Assembly (NCBI RefSeq): GCF_000235425.2
Contig: NZ_KI912266.1
Coordinates: 6,482,308-6,546,307 of the forward strand
Reading direction: 5' to 3'
DNA length: 64,000 bases
Source: Pseudofrankia saprophytica
GTDB taxonomy: Bacteria; Actinomycetota; Actinomycetes; Frankiales; Frankiaceae
The notes beneath the pieces were generated by a model that had not been told where the DNA came from, did not search any database, and worked only from the letters and a program-made list of their open reading frames with translations. Shown here piece by piece: positions 19,163 to 27,985 of the stretch. Positions within the stretch are counted from its first letter, which is position 1. The number at the start of each line of letters is the position of its first letter. The translations under genes and the position numbers were made by a program.

Positions 19163-20536
19163 GTGACGTCGACGGTTCCGAACTCAACACGGCAGCTCAG
19201 CGGGGGTGGCAGACCAGACGTGACCGACGCGGCAGAGCCGGCGTCGCCCGCCGTCACCCCACTGCTGGAACCGGTCGAGGGCGTACCACCCGTCACCAGC
19301 GACGCGAGGGCCCTCGCCGCGGTGGCCGAGCGGCTCGCCGCGGGTGAGGGTCCGGTGGCCTTCGACGCCGAGCGCGCATCCGGCTATCGCTACAGCCAGC
19401 GCGCCTACCTGGTCCAGATCCGCCGGCGCGGCTCCGGCACGGTGCTGATCGACCCGGTCACACTGCCCGACCTGACCGTGCTCCAGGAGAAGGTCGGCGA
19501 GTGCGAGTGGGTGCTGCACGCCGCGAGCCAGGACCTGCCCTGCCTGGCCGAGCTGGGGCTGCGCCCGACGAGGCTGTTCGACACCGAGCTCGCCGGCCGG
19601 CTGCTGGGCTACGAGCGGGTCGGGCTCGGGATGATGGTCGAGCGGGTGCTCGGGTTCGGCCTGGAGAAGGGGCACTCCGCGGCTGACTGGTCGACCCGAC
19701 CGCTGCCCGAGCCGTGGCTGCGCTACGCGGCGCTCGACGTCGAGCTGCTCGTCGAGCTGCGTGACGCGCTCACGGCCGAGCTCACCGAGACGGGCAAGCT
19801 GGAGTTCGCCCTCCAGGAGTTCGCGGCGATCGCCGCCGCCCCGCCACGCGAGCCGAGGGCCGAGCCCTGGCGGCGCACCAGCGGCATCCACCGCGCCCGC
19901 AGCCGACGGCAGCTGGCCGCGGTCCGCTCGATGTGGACCGCCCGGGACAAGATCGCCCGCGTCCGCGACATCGCGCCCGGCCGGGTGCTGCCAGACAGCG
20001 CGATCATCGACGCGGTGCTGTCCGCGCCCGCCGACGCCGCCGAGCTGGTCAAGCTGCCGGTGTTCTCCGGGCCGCGGCTGCGGCGCAGCGCCGGCGTCTG
20101 GATGACGGCGCTGACCCAGGCCGCGGCGCTGCCGGACGCGGAGCTCCCGCCCGCGACCGCCTCCACCGGCGGCGACGGGCTGCCGCCGCCCAACCGGTGG
20201 GCCGAGCGCGACCCGATCGCCGCCGCCCGGCTCGCCCGGGTCCGCGCCAGCCTCAACAAGGTCGCGGGCGAGCAGAACATGCCGGTGGAGAACCTGATCG
20301 AGCCCGCGTTGACCCGGCGGGTCGCCTGGTCGCCGCCCGGCGAGCTGTCCGCCGCGGCCGTGGCCGACGCGCTGCGCGCCGGCGGTGCCCGCCCCTGGCA
20401 GGTGGACCTGACGGCGACCGCGATCGCCGTCGCCCTGATCGAGCCCCCCAAGGCCGAGCCCCAGGAGCCGCGCCCGGCCGGCCGGGCCGCCACCGCGGCC
20501 GCCGGTCCGGCCGGCGGCACCGAGGCCGCCCCCTAG
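19163..20536 (+). CDS. RNase D-like 3'-5' exoribonuclease with HRDC domain
   Basis: 457 aa. The N-terminal DEDD exonuclease domain has Asp-x-Glu in VAFDAERASGYRYSQ (Exo I), HAASQDLPCLAELGL (Exo II Asp), and PWLRYAALDVELLVELRD (Exo III Tyr...Asp, DEDDy class). An HRDC domain follows (RDKIARVRDIAPGRVLPDSAI). The role is probably 3' trimming of structured RNAs. GTG start. A possible -10 (TATAAA, 19095-19100) lies upstream. Its C-terminus is Ala/Pro-rich. It is followed after about 70 bp by the protease gene. Neighbours are those normally found beside actinobacterial hemE. Confidence 0.88.
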   Translation: MTSTVPNSTRQLSGGGRPDVTDAAEPASPAVTPLLEPVEGVPPVTSDARALAAVAERLAAGEGPVAFDAERASGYRYSQRAYLVQIRRRGSGTVLIDPVTLPDLTVLQEKVGECEWVLHAASQDLPCLAELGLRPTRLFDTELAGRLLGYERVGLGMMVERVLGFGLEKGHSAADWSTRPLPEPWLRYAALDVELLVELRDALTAELTETGKLEFALQEFAAIAAAPPREPRAEPWRRTSGIHRARSRRQLAAVRSMWTARDKIARVRDIAPGRVLPDSAIIDAVLSAPADAAELVKLPVFSGPRLRRSAGVWMTALTQAAALPDAELPPATASTGGDGLPPPNRWAERDPIAAARLARVRASLNKVAGEQNMPVENLIEPALTRRVAWSPPGELSAAAVADALRAGGARPWQVDLTATAIAVALIEPPKAEPQEPRPAGRAATAAAGPAGGTEAAP

Positions 20537-20607
20537 CTCCCGCTGGTCCTACCGGCCAGTACCCGCTGATCCTGCTGGACGCGACCGCGCGGGCGGTCTG
20601 GCCCGGG

Positions 20608-21645
20608 ATGTCCGCCGAGCGCGAACCCGGGCACGATCCGTGGCCGCCGCCGGTTGCTGGCGACATGAGTGATGACGTCCCGCCAGCCCAGCGTGACGAC
20701 CCCGCCGGCCAGGGCGACGAGCCGGCCGAGCAGGAGCCGCTCGACGCCTACTCAGCGGCCGTCGTCCACGTGGCGAGCACGGTGCTGCCGAGCGTCGCGA
20801 GCCTGCGGGTCCGCGGCCGGCGCGGGCAGGGCGCCGGCAGCGCGAGCGTCCTGACCACCGACGGGTTCCTGCTCACCAGCGCGCACGTCGTAGAGGGGGC
20901 GGACACCGCCGAGGCGATCTTCACCGACGGCTCCGACGTCACCGCCGATGTGATCGGCCGTGATCCGCTGTCGGACCTCGCGGTGCTCCGGGCGCGCGGC
21001 GACGTGCCGTCTCCGGTCACCCTCGGCGACGCCGGCCAGCTGCGGGTCGGCCAGCTGGTCGTCGCGCTCGGCAACCCCCTCGGCCTGGCCGGCAGCGTCA
21101 CCGCCGGGATCGTCTCCGCGCTCGGCCGCTCGCTGCCGACCCAGTCCGGCCGGGTCGTCGACGAGGTCATCCAGACCGACGCGGCCCTCAACCCGGGCAA
21201 CAGCGGCGGGGTGCTCGCCGACAGCCGGGGCCGCATGGTCGGCGTCAACACGGCGGTCGCGGGGATCGGCCTCGGCCTCGCCGTCCCGATCAACGACACC
21301 ACCCGCGGCCTGATCGCCACCCTGATGCGCCACGGCCGGGTCCGCCGCGCCTGGCTCGGCATCGCCGGCGCCGAGGCCCCGCTGCCACCGGCGCTGGCCG
21401 CCAAGGTGGGGCGCCGCGCCGGCCTGCGGGTCGCCCAGGTGGTCGACGGCAGCCCCGCCGAACGCGCGGGCCTGCGTCGTGGCGACGTCGTCCTGTCCGT
21501 CGACGGCCAGGAGATCGCCACCAGCACCGCCATCCAGAAGCTCATGGTCGAACACGCCATCGGCCGCCGCCTGGAGGTCACCGTGTGGCGAAACGGCGCC
21601 CTCGTCGACGTCGTCGCCGTCCCCCGCGAGCTCACCGACGCCTAG
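20608..21645 (+). CDS. HtrA/DegP-type serine protease with PDZ domain, no membrane anchor
   Basis: 345 aa from the ATG at 20608 (a second ATG at 20665 is possible). Trypsin-like domain with His about 93 (LLTSAHVVEG), Asp about 123 (LSDLAVLRARG) and Ser about 199 (LNPGNSGG). A C-terminal PDZ domain follows (AGLRVAQVVDGSPAERAGLRRGDVVLSVDGQ). Most actinobacterial HtrA proteins have an N-terminal membrane span; here the 50 residues before the protease domain are acidic, Pro/Gln-rich and lack one, so the enzyme is predicted to be cytosolic. It is co-oriented with the RNase D-like gene. A hairpin at 21755-21782 may terminate the unit. Confidence 0.88.
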   Translation: MSAEREPGHDPWPPPVAGDMSDDVPPAQRDDPAGQGDEPAEQEPLDAYSAAVVHVASTVLPSVASLRVRGRRGQGAGSASVLTTDGFLLTSAHVVEGADTAEAIFTDGSDVTADVIGRDPLSDLAVLRARGDVPSPVTLGDAGQLRVGQLVVALGNPLGLAGSVTAGIVSALGRSLPTQSGRVVDEVIQTDAALNPGNSGGVLADSRGRMVGVNTAVAGIGLGLAVPINDTTRGLIATLMRHGRVRRAWLGIAGAEAPLPPALAAKVGRRAGLRVAQVVDGSPAERAGLRRGDVVLSVDGQEIATSTAIQKLMVEHAIGRRLEVTVWRNGALVDVVAVPRELTDA

Positions 21646-21754
21646 GTCGCCGACGCGGGCCTGCTTCGGGATCACGTGGCGGGTGCCGTGCGGGCGACAG
21701 TCGCCGGGGCGACGAACGCGGTTCGAGGGGCGATTCCCGTCCTCAGAATGACGG

Positions 21755-21782
21755 CGTGGCCTAACCGCCAGGTAAGGCCACG
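21755..21782 (+). terminator. Possible terminator hairpin downstream of the HtrA gene
   Basis: Arms CGTGGCCT and AGGCCACG with a 12-nt loop, about 110 nt after the stop codon; no U-run. A short TCCGT-A-ACGGA inverted repeat follows at about 21790-21800. Confidence 0.4.
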
Positions 21783-21928
21783 ACAGCGGGTCCGTAACGG
21801 ATCCGTCTGCTTCCCGCCGCCGAGGTTCTCGTGAGCTCGGCGCCCCGAACACCTGCCCGCGCCGGGTCGACCGCCGCCTGGGACGACGCCGTCCCGTGGC
21901 CGGCCGTGGCGAGCTGAAAGGACCTCCC

Positions 21929-22774
21929 GTGAGTGGCGTCAACGAAGCCGCCGTGTCGGATCCGTCGACCCGCCCCAGGCGCACGCGCCGTCGCCGGGGC
22001 CACCCGACGGCATGCGTTCAGGTCTCGACGGCCGAGCCGGCCACGGTCGGGACCGTCGCCGCGGCCATCGCCCCGGAGGCCATCGAGCCGGCGGTCGCCG
22101 CGGGCGCCCCGGACACCGCGAGCGCTCCGGACACGACGGGAGTCCCGGACGCGGCGGGAGTCCCGGACACGGCGGGAGTCCCGGTCTCCGGTCCTGGTGT
22201 CTTCGACGACGGCGTCGTCTGGTTCCCCGGCGAGCCGGCCGACGACGCCGACGACGCGGGTGCGGGCGCGCTCGCGGCGACCGACGGCAGAGTTGCCGCG
22301 CCATCGGCGCCCGCCCGGGTCGCGCCGACCCGGCCGGCGCGGCGGCGGCTCGCCGTCGTCCTGCCGGCCGCCGGGATCGCGACCGTCCTCGCGGCGGGCG
22401 GTGTCGGGATCGGCGCGCTCGCGGCGCAGGGGGAGGCTCAGCCAGGCGACACCGTCAGCGCCTACCTGACACAGATCGGCCACGGTCAGCTGTGGGCCGC
22501 CTACCAGCGGCTGTGCGGCCAGACGCTCGACGAGCACGCGACGGCCGGCCACGCGTACGGCCCCGGCGACTTCCAGAACGACCTACTGGCTCAGAACGCC
22601 CGTGACGGCGGGACGATCCGCGCGGTCAGCGTCACCGGCGTGACGCTCGCCCCCACGCCGGCCACGGAGTCGGAGCGCGACGTCACCGTCCTCGTCCGGC
22701 GCGAGCACGCGGCCACGAGCCGCGTATATCGCGTCGACCGTCACGACGGCCGTTACTGCCTGCGCACCATCTGA
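21929..22774 (+). CDS. Single-pass membrane protein with extracytoplasmic DUF4878/NTF2-like domain (paralogue A)
   Basis: 281 aa from a GTG with GAAAGGA upstream. The N-terminal cytoplasmic part is about 145 residues, low complexity, with GVPD pentapeptide-like repeats. One membrane span follows (LAVVLPAAGIATVLAAGGVGIGAL, about residues 140-165). An extracytoplasmic domain of about 110 residues comes next (DTVSAYLTQIGHGQLWAAYQRLCGQ ... YRVDRHDGRYCLRTI) with two cysteines that may pair. Domain shape resembles DUF4878/lumazine-binding-like NTF2 folds. The next gene encodes the same architecture with its own low-complexity head, so the two look like diverged tandem duplicates. Function unknown; a cell-envelope role is an inference. 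Confidence 0.72.
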   Translation: MSGVNEAAVSDPSTRPRRTRRRRGHPTACVQVSTAEPATVGTVAAAIAPEAIEPAVAAGAPDTASAPDTTGVPDAAGVPDTAGVPVSGPGVFDDGVVWFPGEPADDADDAGAGALAATDGRVAAPSAPARVAPTRPARRRLAVVLPAAGIATVLAAGGVGIGALAAQGEAQPGDTVSAYLTQIGHGQLWAAYQRLCGQTLDEHATAGHAYGPGDFQNDLLAQNARDGGTIRAVSVTGVTLAPTPATESERDVTVLVRREHAATSRVYRVDRHDGRYCLRTI

Positions 22775-22908
22775 CCCAGCCCTTTCTGCACCTTCCGCAC
22801 CTTCCGCGAGCCGCCCGCCCGGCCGCGAGACGCCCGTCGGCGCGGTGCTCGCGCGCCGCCTTCGATCTTGCCTTCTCCGATCTTTCAGCCACCAGAACCG
22901 AGGACGCA

Positions 22909-23619
22909 GTGAACGCCAACCAGTACGGACACCCCGCCACCCCGACGCAGTACGACGCGCAGCCCGGCGCCGCCTGGCCGGGACAGCCCGCCGGCCCCGG
23001 CCAGCCCGGCTACCCCGCTCAGCCCGGGTACGGCGGCCAACCGGGCTACGGCCAGCAGCCCGGGTACGGCGGCCAACCGGGCTACGGGGGGCAGCCCGGC
23101 TACGGGGGGCAGCCCGGCTACGGGGCACCCGGCTACGGCGACGCTGCGGGGTACGGCGCGCCGGCCGGGCCGGGCCTGCCCGGTTACCCGGGCGCGGGCG
23201 CGCCGGCGCCCAGGAAGCGGCGACGCTGGGTGCTGCCCGTCGTCCTCGTGGCCGTGCTCATCGTCGGCGGCTGCGCGGCCGGCATCGCGACGCTCGCCAA
23301 GGCGGGCTCGGGACCGAAGTCCGTGGTCAGCGGCTACCTGGGCGACGTGCGGGGCGCCCGCTACCAGCAGGCCTACGACCGGCTGTGCGGCTCGCTGCGC
23401 GGCCAGGGCTCCGCCGCGGACTTCACCACGGTCATGCGGCAGCGGGACACGGCCGAGGGCCCGATCTCCAAGTTCAAGACCACCGGGTACAGCGTGAGCT
23501 CACGCAACGGCTCCACCACGCGGGTCGTCACCGCCAGGATCACCCGGAATGGCAAGACCACCGCGTACGACTACAAGATTGGCAAGGAAGGCGGCAAGGA
23601 CTGCCTGCTGTCCACGTGA
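22909..23619 (+). CDS. Single-pass membrane protein with Gly/Tyr/Pro/Gln-rich head (paralogue B)
   Basis: 236 aa, GTG start with GAGGA upstream. The first 95 residues are a disordered head of QPGYGG-type repeats encoded by tandem 18-21-bp units (about 23010-23130). A basic stop (RKRRRW) and one membrane span follow (VLPVVLVAVLIVGGCAAGIATLA, about residues 105-127). The extracytoplasmic domain starts KSVVSGYLGDVRGARYQQAYDRLCGSL and ends KEGGKDCLLST, with conserved Cys positions equivalent to the preceding gene. DUF4878-like. Such Gly/Tyr-rich heads often mediate self-association of membrane proteins. No function is known for either copy. Confidence 0.75.
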   Translation: MNANQYGHPATPTQYDAQPGAAWPGQPAGPGQPGYPAQPGYGGQPGYGQQPGYGGQPGYGGQPGYGGQPGYGAPGYGDAAGYGAPAGPGLPGYPGAGAPAPRKRRRWVLPVVLVAVLIVGGCAAGIATLAKAGSGPKSVVSGYLGDVRGARYQQAYDRLCGSLRGQGSAADFTTVMRQRDTAEGPISKFKTTGYSVSSRNGSTTRVVTARITRNGKTTAYDYKIGKEGGKDCLLST

Positions 23620-23744
23620 CCCGGCCGCCGTGGGCCTGACAGGGCCGACACCGGGTTCGACAGGAGCGACGCGGAGCGTGCGCCGGGCAAGACGGGGCGC
23701 GCCTGGCACGGTGGCCAGAGGGGCATGGAAGACTCGCGGCGGTT

Positions 23745-23764
23745 GTTACCTACTCATCGGTAAC
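23745..23764. promoter_or_regulatory. Candidate operator for the fadA-fadB operon
   Basis: Inverted repeat GTTACC, 8-bp spacer, GGTAAC, in an A/T-richer stretch about 84 bp upstream of the fadA GTG. Symmetry and position suit a TetR- or GntR-type fatty-acid regulator, but no such gene is adjacent. Confidence 0.45.
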
Positions 23765-23847
23765 TCTGTCGTAGGCTGGCGGGGTGCCGCTGGGCGACGC
23801 CCGGTGGCACGGCCCAGCCGAGCCGTTCCTCGCCGGGGAGGACCTCC

Positions 23848-25050
23848 GTGTTCAAGGCATCCCGTGGTGCTGTCCGCGACGTCGTGTTCGTCGACGGGGT
23901 ACGCACCCCGTTCGGCAAGGCCAAGGGGGTCTACGCCGAGACCCGCGCGGACGACCTGGTGGTCCGGGTCATCCGGGACCTGTTGCGGCGCAACCCGTCC
24001 CTGCCGCCGGAGCGGGTCGACGACGTGGCGATCGCCGCGACGACCCAGATCGGCGACCAGGGGCTGACGATCGGCCGGGTCGCCGGGATCCTGTCCGGGC
24101 TGCCCGAGTCGGTGCCCGGCTACGCGATCGACCGGATGTGCGCCGGCGCCGTCACGGCCGTCACCACCACGGCGTCCGCGATCGGTATCGGCGCCTACGA
24201 CGTGGCGATCGCCGGCGGCGTCGAGCACATGGGGCGCCACCCGATGGGCGAGGGCGTCGACCCGAACCCGCGCTTCGTCTCCGAGAAGCTCGTCGACCCG
24301 TCCGCGCTGGTCATGGGCATGACCGCCGAGAACGTGCACGACCGCTACCCCGACATCACCAAGGCGCGCGCCGACGCCTACGCCGCCGCGTCCCAGGAGA
24401 AGGTCGCGAAGGCCTACGCGGACGGCAAGATCCAGCCGGACCTCGTCCCGGTCGCCGCGCGGCACGCCGAGACCGGCTGGGAGTACGTGACGGCCGACGA
24501 GCCGCCGCGGCCGGGCACGACCGTCGAGGGCCTGGCGCAGCTGAAGACCCCGTTCCGGCCGCACGGCAGGGTGACGGCAGGCAACTCGGCCGGCATCAAC
24601 GACGGCGCGACGGGCTGCATCCTGGCCGCGAGCGAGGTCGCCGACGAGCTGGGCCTGTCCAAGAAGATGTCTCTCGTCGGGTTCGGGTTCGTCGGGGTGG
24701 CGCCCGAGGTGATGGGCGTCGGCCCGATCCCGTCGACCGAGAAGGCGCTCGCCCGCACCGGCCTGACGATCGACGACATCGGCCTGTTCGAGCTGAACGA
24801 GGCGTTCGCCGTCCAGGTGCTGGCGTTCCTCGACCACTTCGGCCTCGCGGACGACGACCCGCGGGTCAACCCCTACGGCGGCGCGATCGCGCTCGGCCAC
24901 CCGCTGGCGAGCTCCGGCGTGCGGCTGATGACGCAGCTCGCCCGCGAGTTCGAGGAGCACACCGAGGTCCGCTACGGCCTGACCGCGATGTGCGTCGGCT
25001 TCGGCATGGGCGCCACCACGATCTGGGAAAACCCCCACTTCTCGGCCTGA
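23848..25050 (+). CDS. fadA: Acetyl-CoA acyltransferase (thiolase) FadA
   Basis: Thiolytic cleavage of 3-ketoacyl-CoA, the last beta-oxidation step. 400 aa. The acylated cysteine is Cys98 in IDRMCAGAV. The general-base pair is His about 351 in ALGHPLASSG and Cys about 382 in MCVGFGMG. The N-terminus is typical (VVFVDGVRTPFGKAKG). GTG start with AGGACC upstream. 27 bp before the multifunctional FadB gene, so certainly an operon encoding the two subunits of a trifunctional-enzyme-like complex. It probably responds to fatty acids through the repeat at 23745-23764. Confidence 0.95.
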   Translation: MFKASRGAVRDVVFVDGVRTPFGKAKGVYAETRADDLVVRVIRDLLRRNPSLPPERVDDVAIAATTQIGDQGLTIGRVAGILSGLPESVPGYAIDRMCAGAVTAVTTTASAIGIGAYDVAIAGGVEHMGRHPMGEGVDPNPRFVSEKLVDPSALVMGMTAENVHDRYPDITKARADAYAAASQEKVAKAYADGKIQPDLVPVAARHAETGWEYVTADEPPRPGTTVEGLAQLKTPFRPHGRVTAGNSAGINDGATGCILAASEVADELGLSKKMSLVGFGFVGVAPEVMGVGPIPSTEKALARTGLTIDDIGLFELNEAFAVQVLAFLDHFGLADDDPRVNPYGGAIALGHPLASSGVRLMTQLAREFEEHTEVRYGLTAMCVGFGMGATTIWENPHFSA

Positions 25051-25077
25051 GACCGATCCGGACAGGAGAACCGCCGC

Positions 25078-27306
25078 ATGAGCAGCACTGGCGCAGCGCT
25101 GGACTTTCCGGACGAGGTCGTCACGCACGCCTACGTCCGTTACGCCCAGCTTCCCGGGGTCGACGGCCCGATCGCCCTGATCACGCTGGACAACGGGCAT
25201 GACCACACCCGGCCGAACACGTTCGGCCCCGCCGGGCTGCGCGAGCTGTTGGCCGCCGTCGACGAGATCGAGGCGCACACGCCGCCGGTCGCCGCGGTCG
25301 CCGTCACCGGCAAGCCGTTCATCTTCTGCGTCGGCGCGGACCTGTCGTTCCGGTCGTCCTTCACCGACCCGGACGCGATCCGGCCGGCGATCGAGAAGCT
25401 CGGCGAGCTGGGGCACCAGGCGCTGCGCCGCGTCGGCGAGGGCAAGCTTCGCGGGCGGAAGGTGCCGACGTTCGCGCTGGTCAACGGCGCGGCGATGGGC
25501 GGTGGCCTGGAGCTGGCGCTGCACTGCGACTACCGGGCGTTCTCCGCCGGCATCCCGGTGCTCGCGCTGCCGGAGGTGTTCCTCGGTCTGGTACCCGGCT
25601 GGGGCGGCACCCAGCTGCTACCGAACCTGGTCGGCGCCGACAAGGCCGTCACCCTCGCGATCGAGAACCCGCTCAACACCAACCGCACCCTCAAGGGCCC
25701 GCAGGCGGCGAAGCTCGGCCTCGCCGACGTCCTGCTGGAGCCGGCCGACTTCCTCGAGGAGGCGCTCGGCTGGGTCGGCCGGGTGCTGCGCGGCCTGAGC
25801 CAAAGGTCGAGCGACAATGGCGAAGCCTCGCGCGACCGGCGGCTGTCAGACGACATTGTCGATCCGGTCGCCGCCCGCCCGGCCGTCGAGCGCGGCCAGG
25901 CCTGGGCGGACGCGCTCGCCCGCGGCCGGGCGCTGGCAGACGCGAAGCTGCACGGCGCCGCGCCCGCCGCCTACCGCGCGCTGGACCTGCTGGCGCTGGC
26001 CGAGACGGCCGACCGTGACGCCGGCTACGCCGCCGAGACGACGGCGCTCGCCGACCTGTCGGTCTCCGACGAACTCGCCGCGAGCCTCTACGCCTTCGAC
26101 CTGACCCAGAAGCGCGCCCGCAAGCCGGTCGGCGGGCCGGACCCGAAGCTCGCCCGGCCGGTGACGAAGGTCGGCGTCGTGGGCGCCGGGCTGATGGCCA
26201 GCCAGCTCGCGCTGCTGTTCGCCCAGCGCCTCGAGGTGCCGGTCGTGCTCACCGACCTCGACCAGGCCCGCCTCGACAAGGGCGTCGGCTACGTCCACCG
26301 CGAGGTCGACAACCTGCTGCTGCGCGGCCGGGTCTCCCACGACAAGGCCAACCGGCTCAAGGCCCTGGTCACCGGTTCGCTGACCAAGGACGCGTTCGCC
26401 GACGCCGACCTCGTCATCGAGGCCGTCTTCGAGGATTTGAAGGTCAAGCAGGTGGTGCTCGGCGAGCTGGAGGCGGTGGTCCGCCCCGACGCCCTGCTGC
26501 TGACGAACACCTCCGCGCTGTCCGTGACCGACATGGCCGCGGGCCTCGCGCACCCCGAGCGGGTCGCCGGCCTGCACTTCTTCAACCCGGTCGCGGTGCT
26601 GCCGCTCGTCGAGGTGGTGCGGGCGGCCCGGACGGACGACGCCGCGATCGCCACGACGCTCGCGGTCGCCAAGAAGCTCGGCAAGAACGCCGTCCTCGTC
26701 AAGGACGCGCCGGCGTTCGTCGTCAACCGGCTGCTCACCCGCTTCCTCGGCGAGGTGCTCGGCGCGATCGAGGCCGGCACCCCGGTCGCCGAGGCGGACG
26801 CGGCGCTCGACCCGCTGGGCCTGCCGATGTCGCCGCTGACGCTGCTCGCGCTGGTCGGCCCGCCGGTGGCGCTGCACGTCGCCGAGACGCTGCACGAGGC
26901 GTTCCCCGACCGGTTCCACTCCCCCGCGGGCCTGGGCCGGGTCGTCGCCGCCGGCAAGACCAACATCTACACGACCGGCCCGGACGGCGCGCAGGTCGTC
27001 GACGAGGAGGCCGCGGCGCTCGCCCGCGGCCCGGTCGCCGGCGACGGCGCGGGCGCGGGCTCCGCGCTCGCGCCGAGCGGTGACGAGGTCCGCGCCTCGG
27101 CGCTCTCGGCCCTGGCCCAGGAGATCCGCCTGCTCCTCGACGAGGGCGTCGTCGCCGAGGCCGCCGACGTCGACCTGTGCATGATCCTCGGCGCCGGCTG
27201 GCCCTTCCACCTCGGCGGCATCACCCCGTACCTCGACCGCATCGGCGTCAGCGAGAAGATCGCCGGTGCCCGCTTCACCCCGCCCGGCGTCGCCACCGTC
27301 CGCTGA
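25078..27306 (+). CDS. fadB: Multifunctional FadB: enoyl-CoA hydratase / 3-hydroxyacyl-CoA dehydrogenase
   Basis: Hydrates 2-enoyl-CoA and oxidises the 3-hydroxyacyl-CoA formed. 742 aa, full length. The crotonase domain occupies about residues 25-235: oxyanion-hole region KPFIFCVGADLS, and GAAMGGGLELALHCDYR with PEVFLGLVPGWGGTQLL supplying catalytic Glu residues. The NAD-binding dehydrogenase domain starts at about 360 (TKVGVVGAGLMASQLALLF; the usual third Gly is Ala, as often in actinobacterial FadB). HFFNPV and KDAPAFVVNRLL carry the dehydrogenase His and binding loop. The C-terminal domain ends at 742. It directly follows fadA. An Asp/Glu-rich linker (RSSDNGEASRDRR) at about 240-260 is unusual but uninterrupted. 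Confidence 0.95.
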   Translation: MSSTGAALDFPDEVVTHAYVRYAQLPGVDGPIALITLDNGHDHTRPNTFGPAGLRELLAAVDEIEAHTPPVAAVAVTGKPFIFCVGADLSFRSSFTDPDAIRPAIEKLGELGHQALRRVGEGKLRGRKVPTFALVNGAAMGGGLELALHCDYRAFSAGIPVLALPEVFLGLVPGWGGTQLLPNLVGADKAVTLAIENPLNTNRTLKGPQAAKLGLADVLLEPADFLEEALGWVGRVLRGLSQRSSDNGEASRDRRLSDDIVDPVAARPAVERGQAWADALARGRALADAKLHGAAPAAYRALDLLALAETADRDAGYAAETTALADLSVSDELAASLYAFDLTQKRARKPVGGPDPKLARPVTKVGVVGAGLMASQLALLFAQRLEVPVVLTDLDQARLDKGVGYVHREVDNLLLRGRVSHDKANRLKALVTGSLTKDAFADADLVIEAVFEDLKVKQVVLGELEAVVRPDALLLTNTSALSVTDMAAGLAHPERVAGLHFFNPVAVLPLVEVVRAARTDDAAIATTLAVAKKLGKNAVLVKDAPAFVVNRLLTRFLGEVLGAIEAGTPVAEADAALDPLGLPMSPLTLLALVGPPVALHVAETLHEAFPDRFHSPAGLGRVVAAGKTNIYTTGPDGAQVVDEEAAALARGPVAGDGAGAGSALAPSGDEVRASALSALAQEIRLLLDEGVVAEAADVDLCMILGAGWPFHLGGITPYLDRIGVSEKIAGARFTPPGVATVR

Positions 27307-27379
27307 CGACACGCTGTCGATCAGGTCGCTCGGCCGGCGACGACCGGATTGCGCCGTCGTCCGGGCGAGGGCCGCGAGT

Positions 27380-27401
27380 GGCGGGCCACGGGTGGGCCGC
27401 C
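27380..27401. terminator. Possible terminator of the fadAB operon
   Basis: GC hairpin: GGCGG-G-CCAC against GTGG-G-CCGCC with one G-G mismatch, 74 nt after the fadB stop and between convergent genes. Very short loop, so confidence is moderate. Confidence 0.35.
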
Positions 27402-27432
27402 GATCTCGGCGTCCGCACCGGCCCCGCCGCCG

Positions 27433-27985
27433 TCAGCCCGTCTGGTAGGTGACCGTGACGCGCCGGTTCTTCGCCCGGCCGTCGGGATCGTCAGAGCCGT
27501 CCGGGTGAGTGTTCGGCGACCGGATCCGACGCGCCGTGTCCCGTCGTCGCCACCGTGACTCCGGTCGCCGCCCCCGCCGCCCGTAGCCGCGCCGCGACGG
27601 CCTCCGCGCGACGCTGGGAGAGGGTTTGGTTGTCGTCCACCGCGCCCACGCTGTCGGTATAACCGTCGGCCTGGACCGTGGCTGCCGCCGGCGTGGGCCG
27701 CCTCACCCGGTCACCACCACGTCGGTGAAAAGCGGCCGCGCGTCGGCGAAAACGCTCACGCGCGCCCCGGCCGGCGGCGCGGCGAACGTGTACGTGGCGG
27801 CCGCCGAGGTGTCGTTCCTGATACCGAACTGGACGGCCATGGGGCCGAGATCCTGCCCCTGGCTGTCGGTCACGACGAGATAGCCCTTCAGGTTCACCGG
27901 GTCGACCAGCGTTATGGGTACCGAGACGTTCCCGAACATTCCGTACAGCGATATGCCCGAAGGTCCCCGTCCTCGGCCGAGGGCG
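27433..27985 (-). pseudogene. Broken OmpA-family protein gene
   Basis: Three pieces of one gene are visible on the minus strand. Upstream (about 27960-27703) is an N-terminal domain (ITLVDPVNLKGYLVVTDSQG, TFAAPP) ending in a stop. An OmpA-domain core follows in another frame (VQADGYTDSVG, NQTLSQRRAEAVAARLRAAG). The final strand RAKNRRVTVTYQTG lies in a third frame after a single-base shift near 27515. The first 50 or so residues of the OmpA domain (before ADGYTDS) are missing, and no signal peptide or start remains. Internal deletion plus frameshift argue for decay rather than one sequencing error. The intact relative would be a peptidoglycan-binding envelope protein. Confidence 0.7.
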
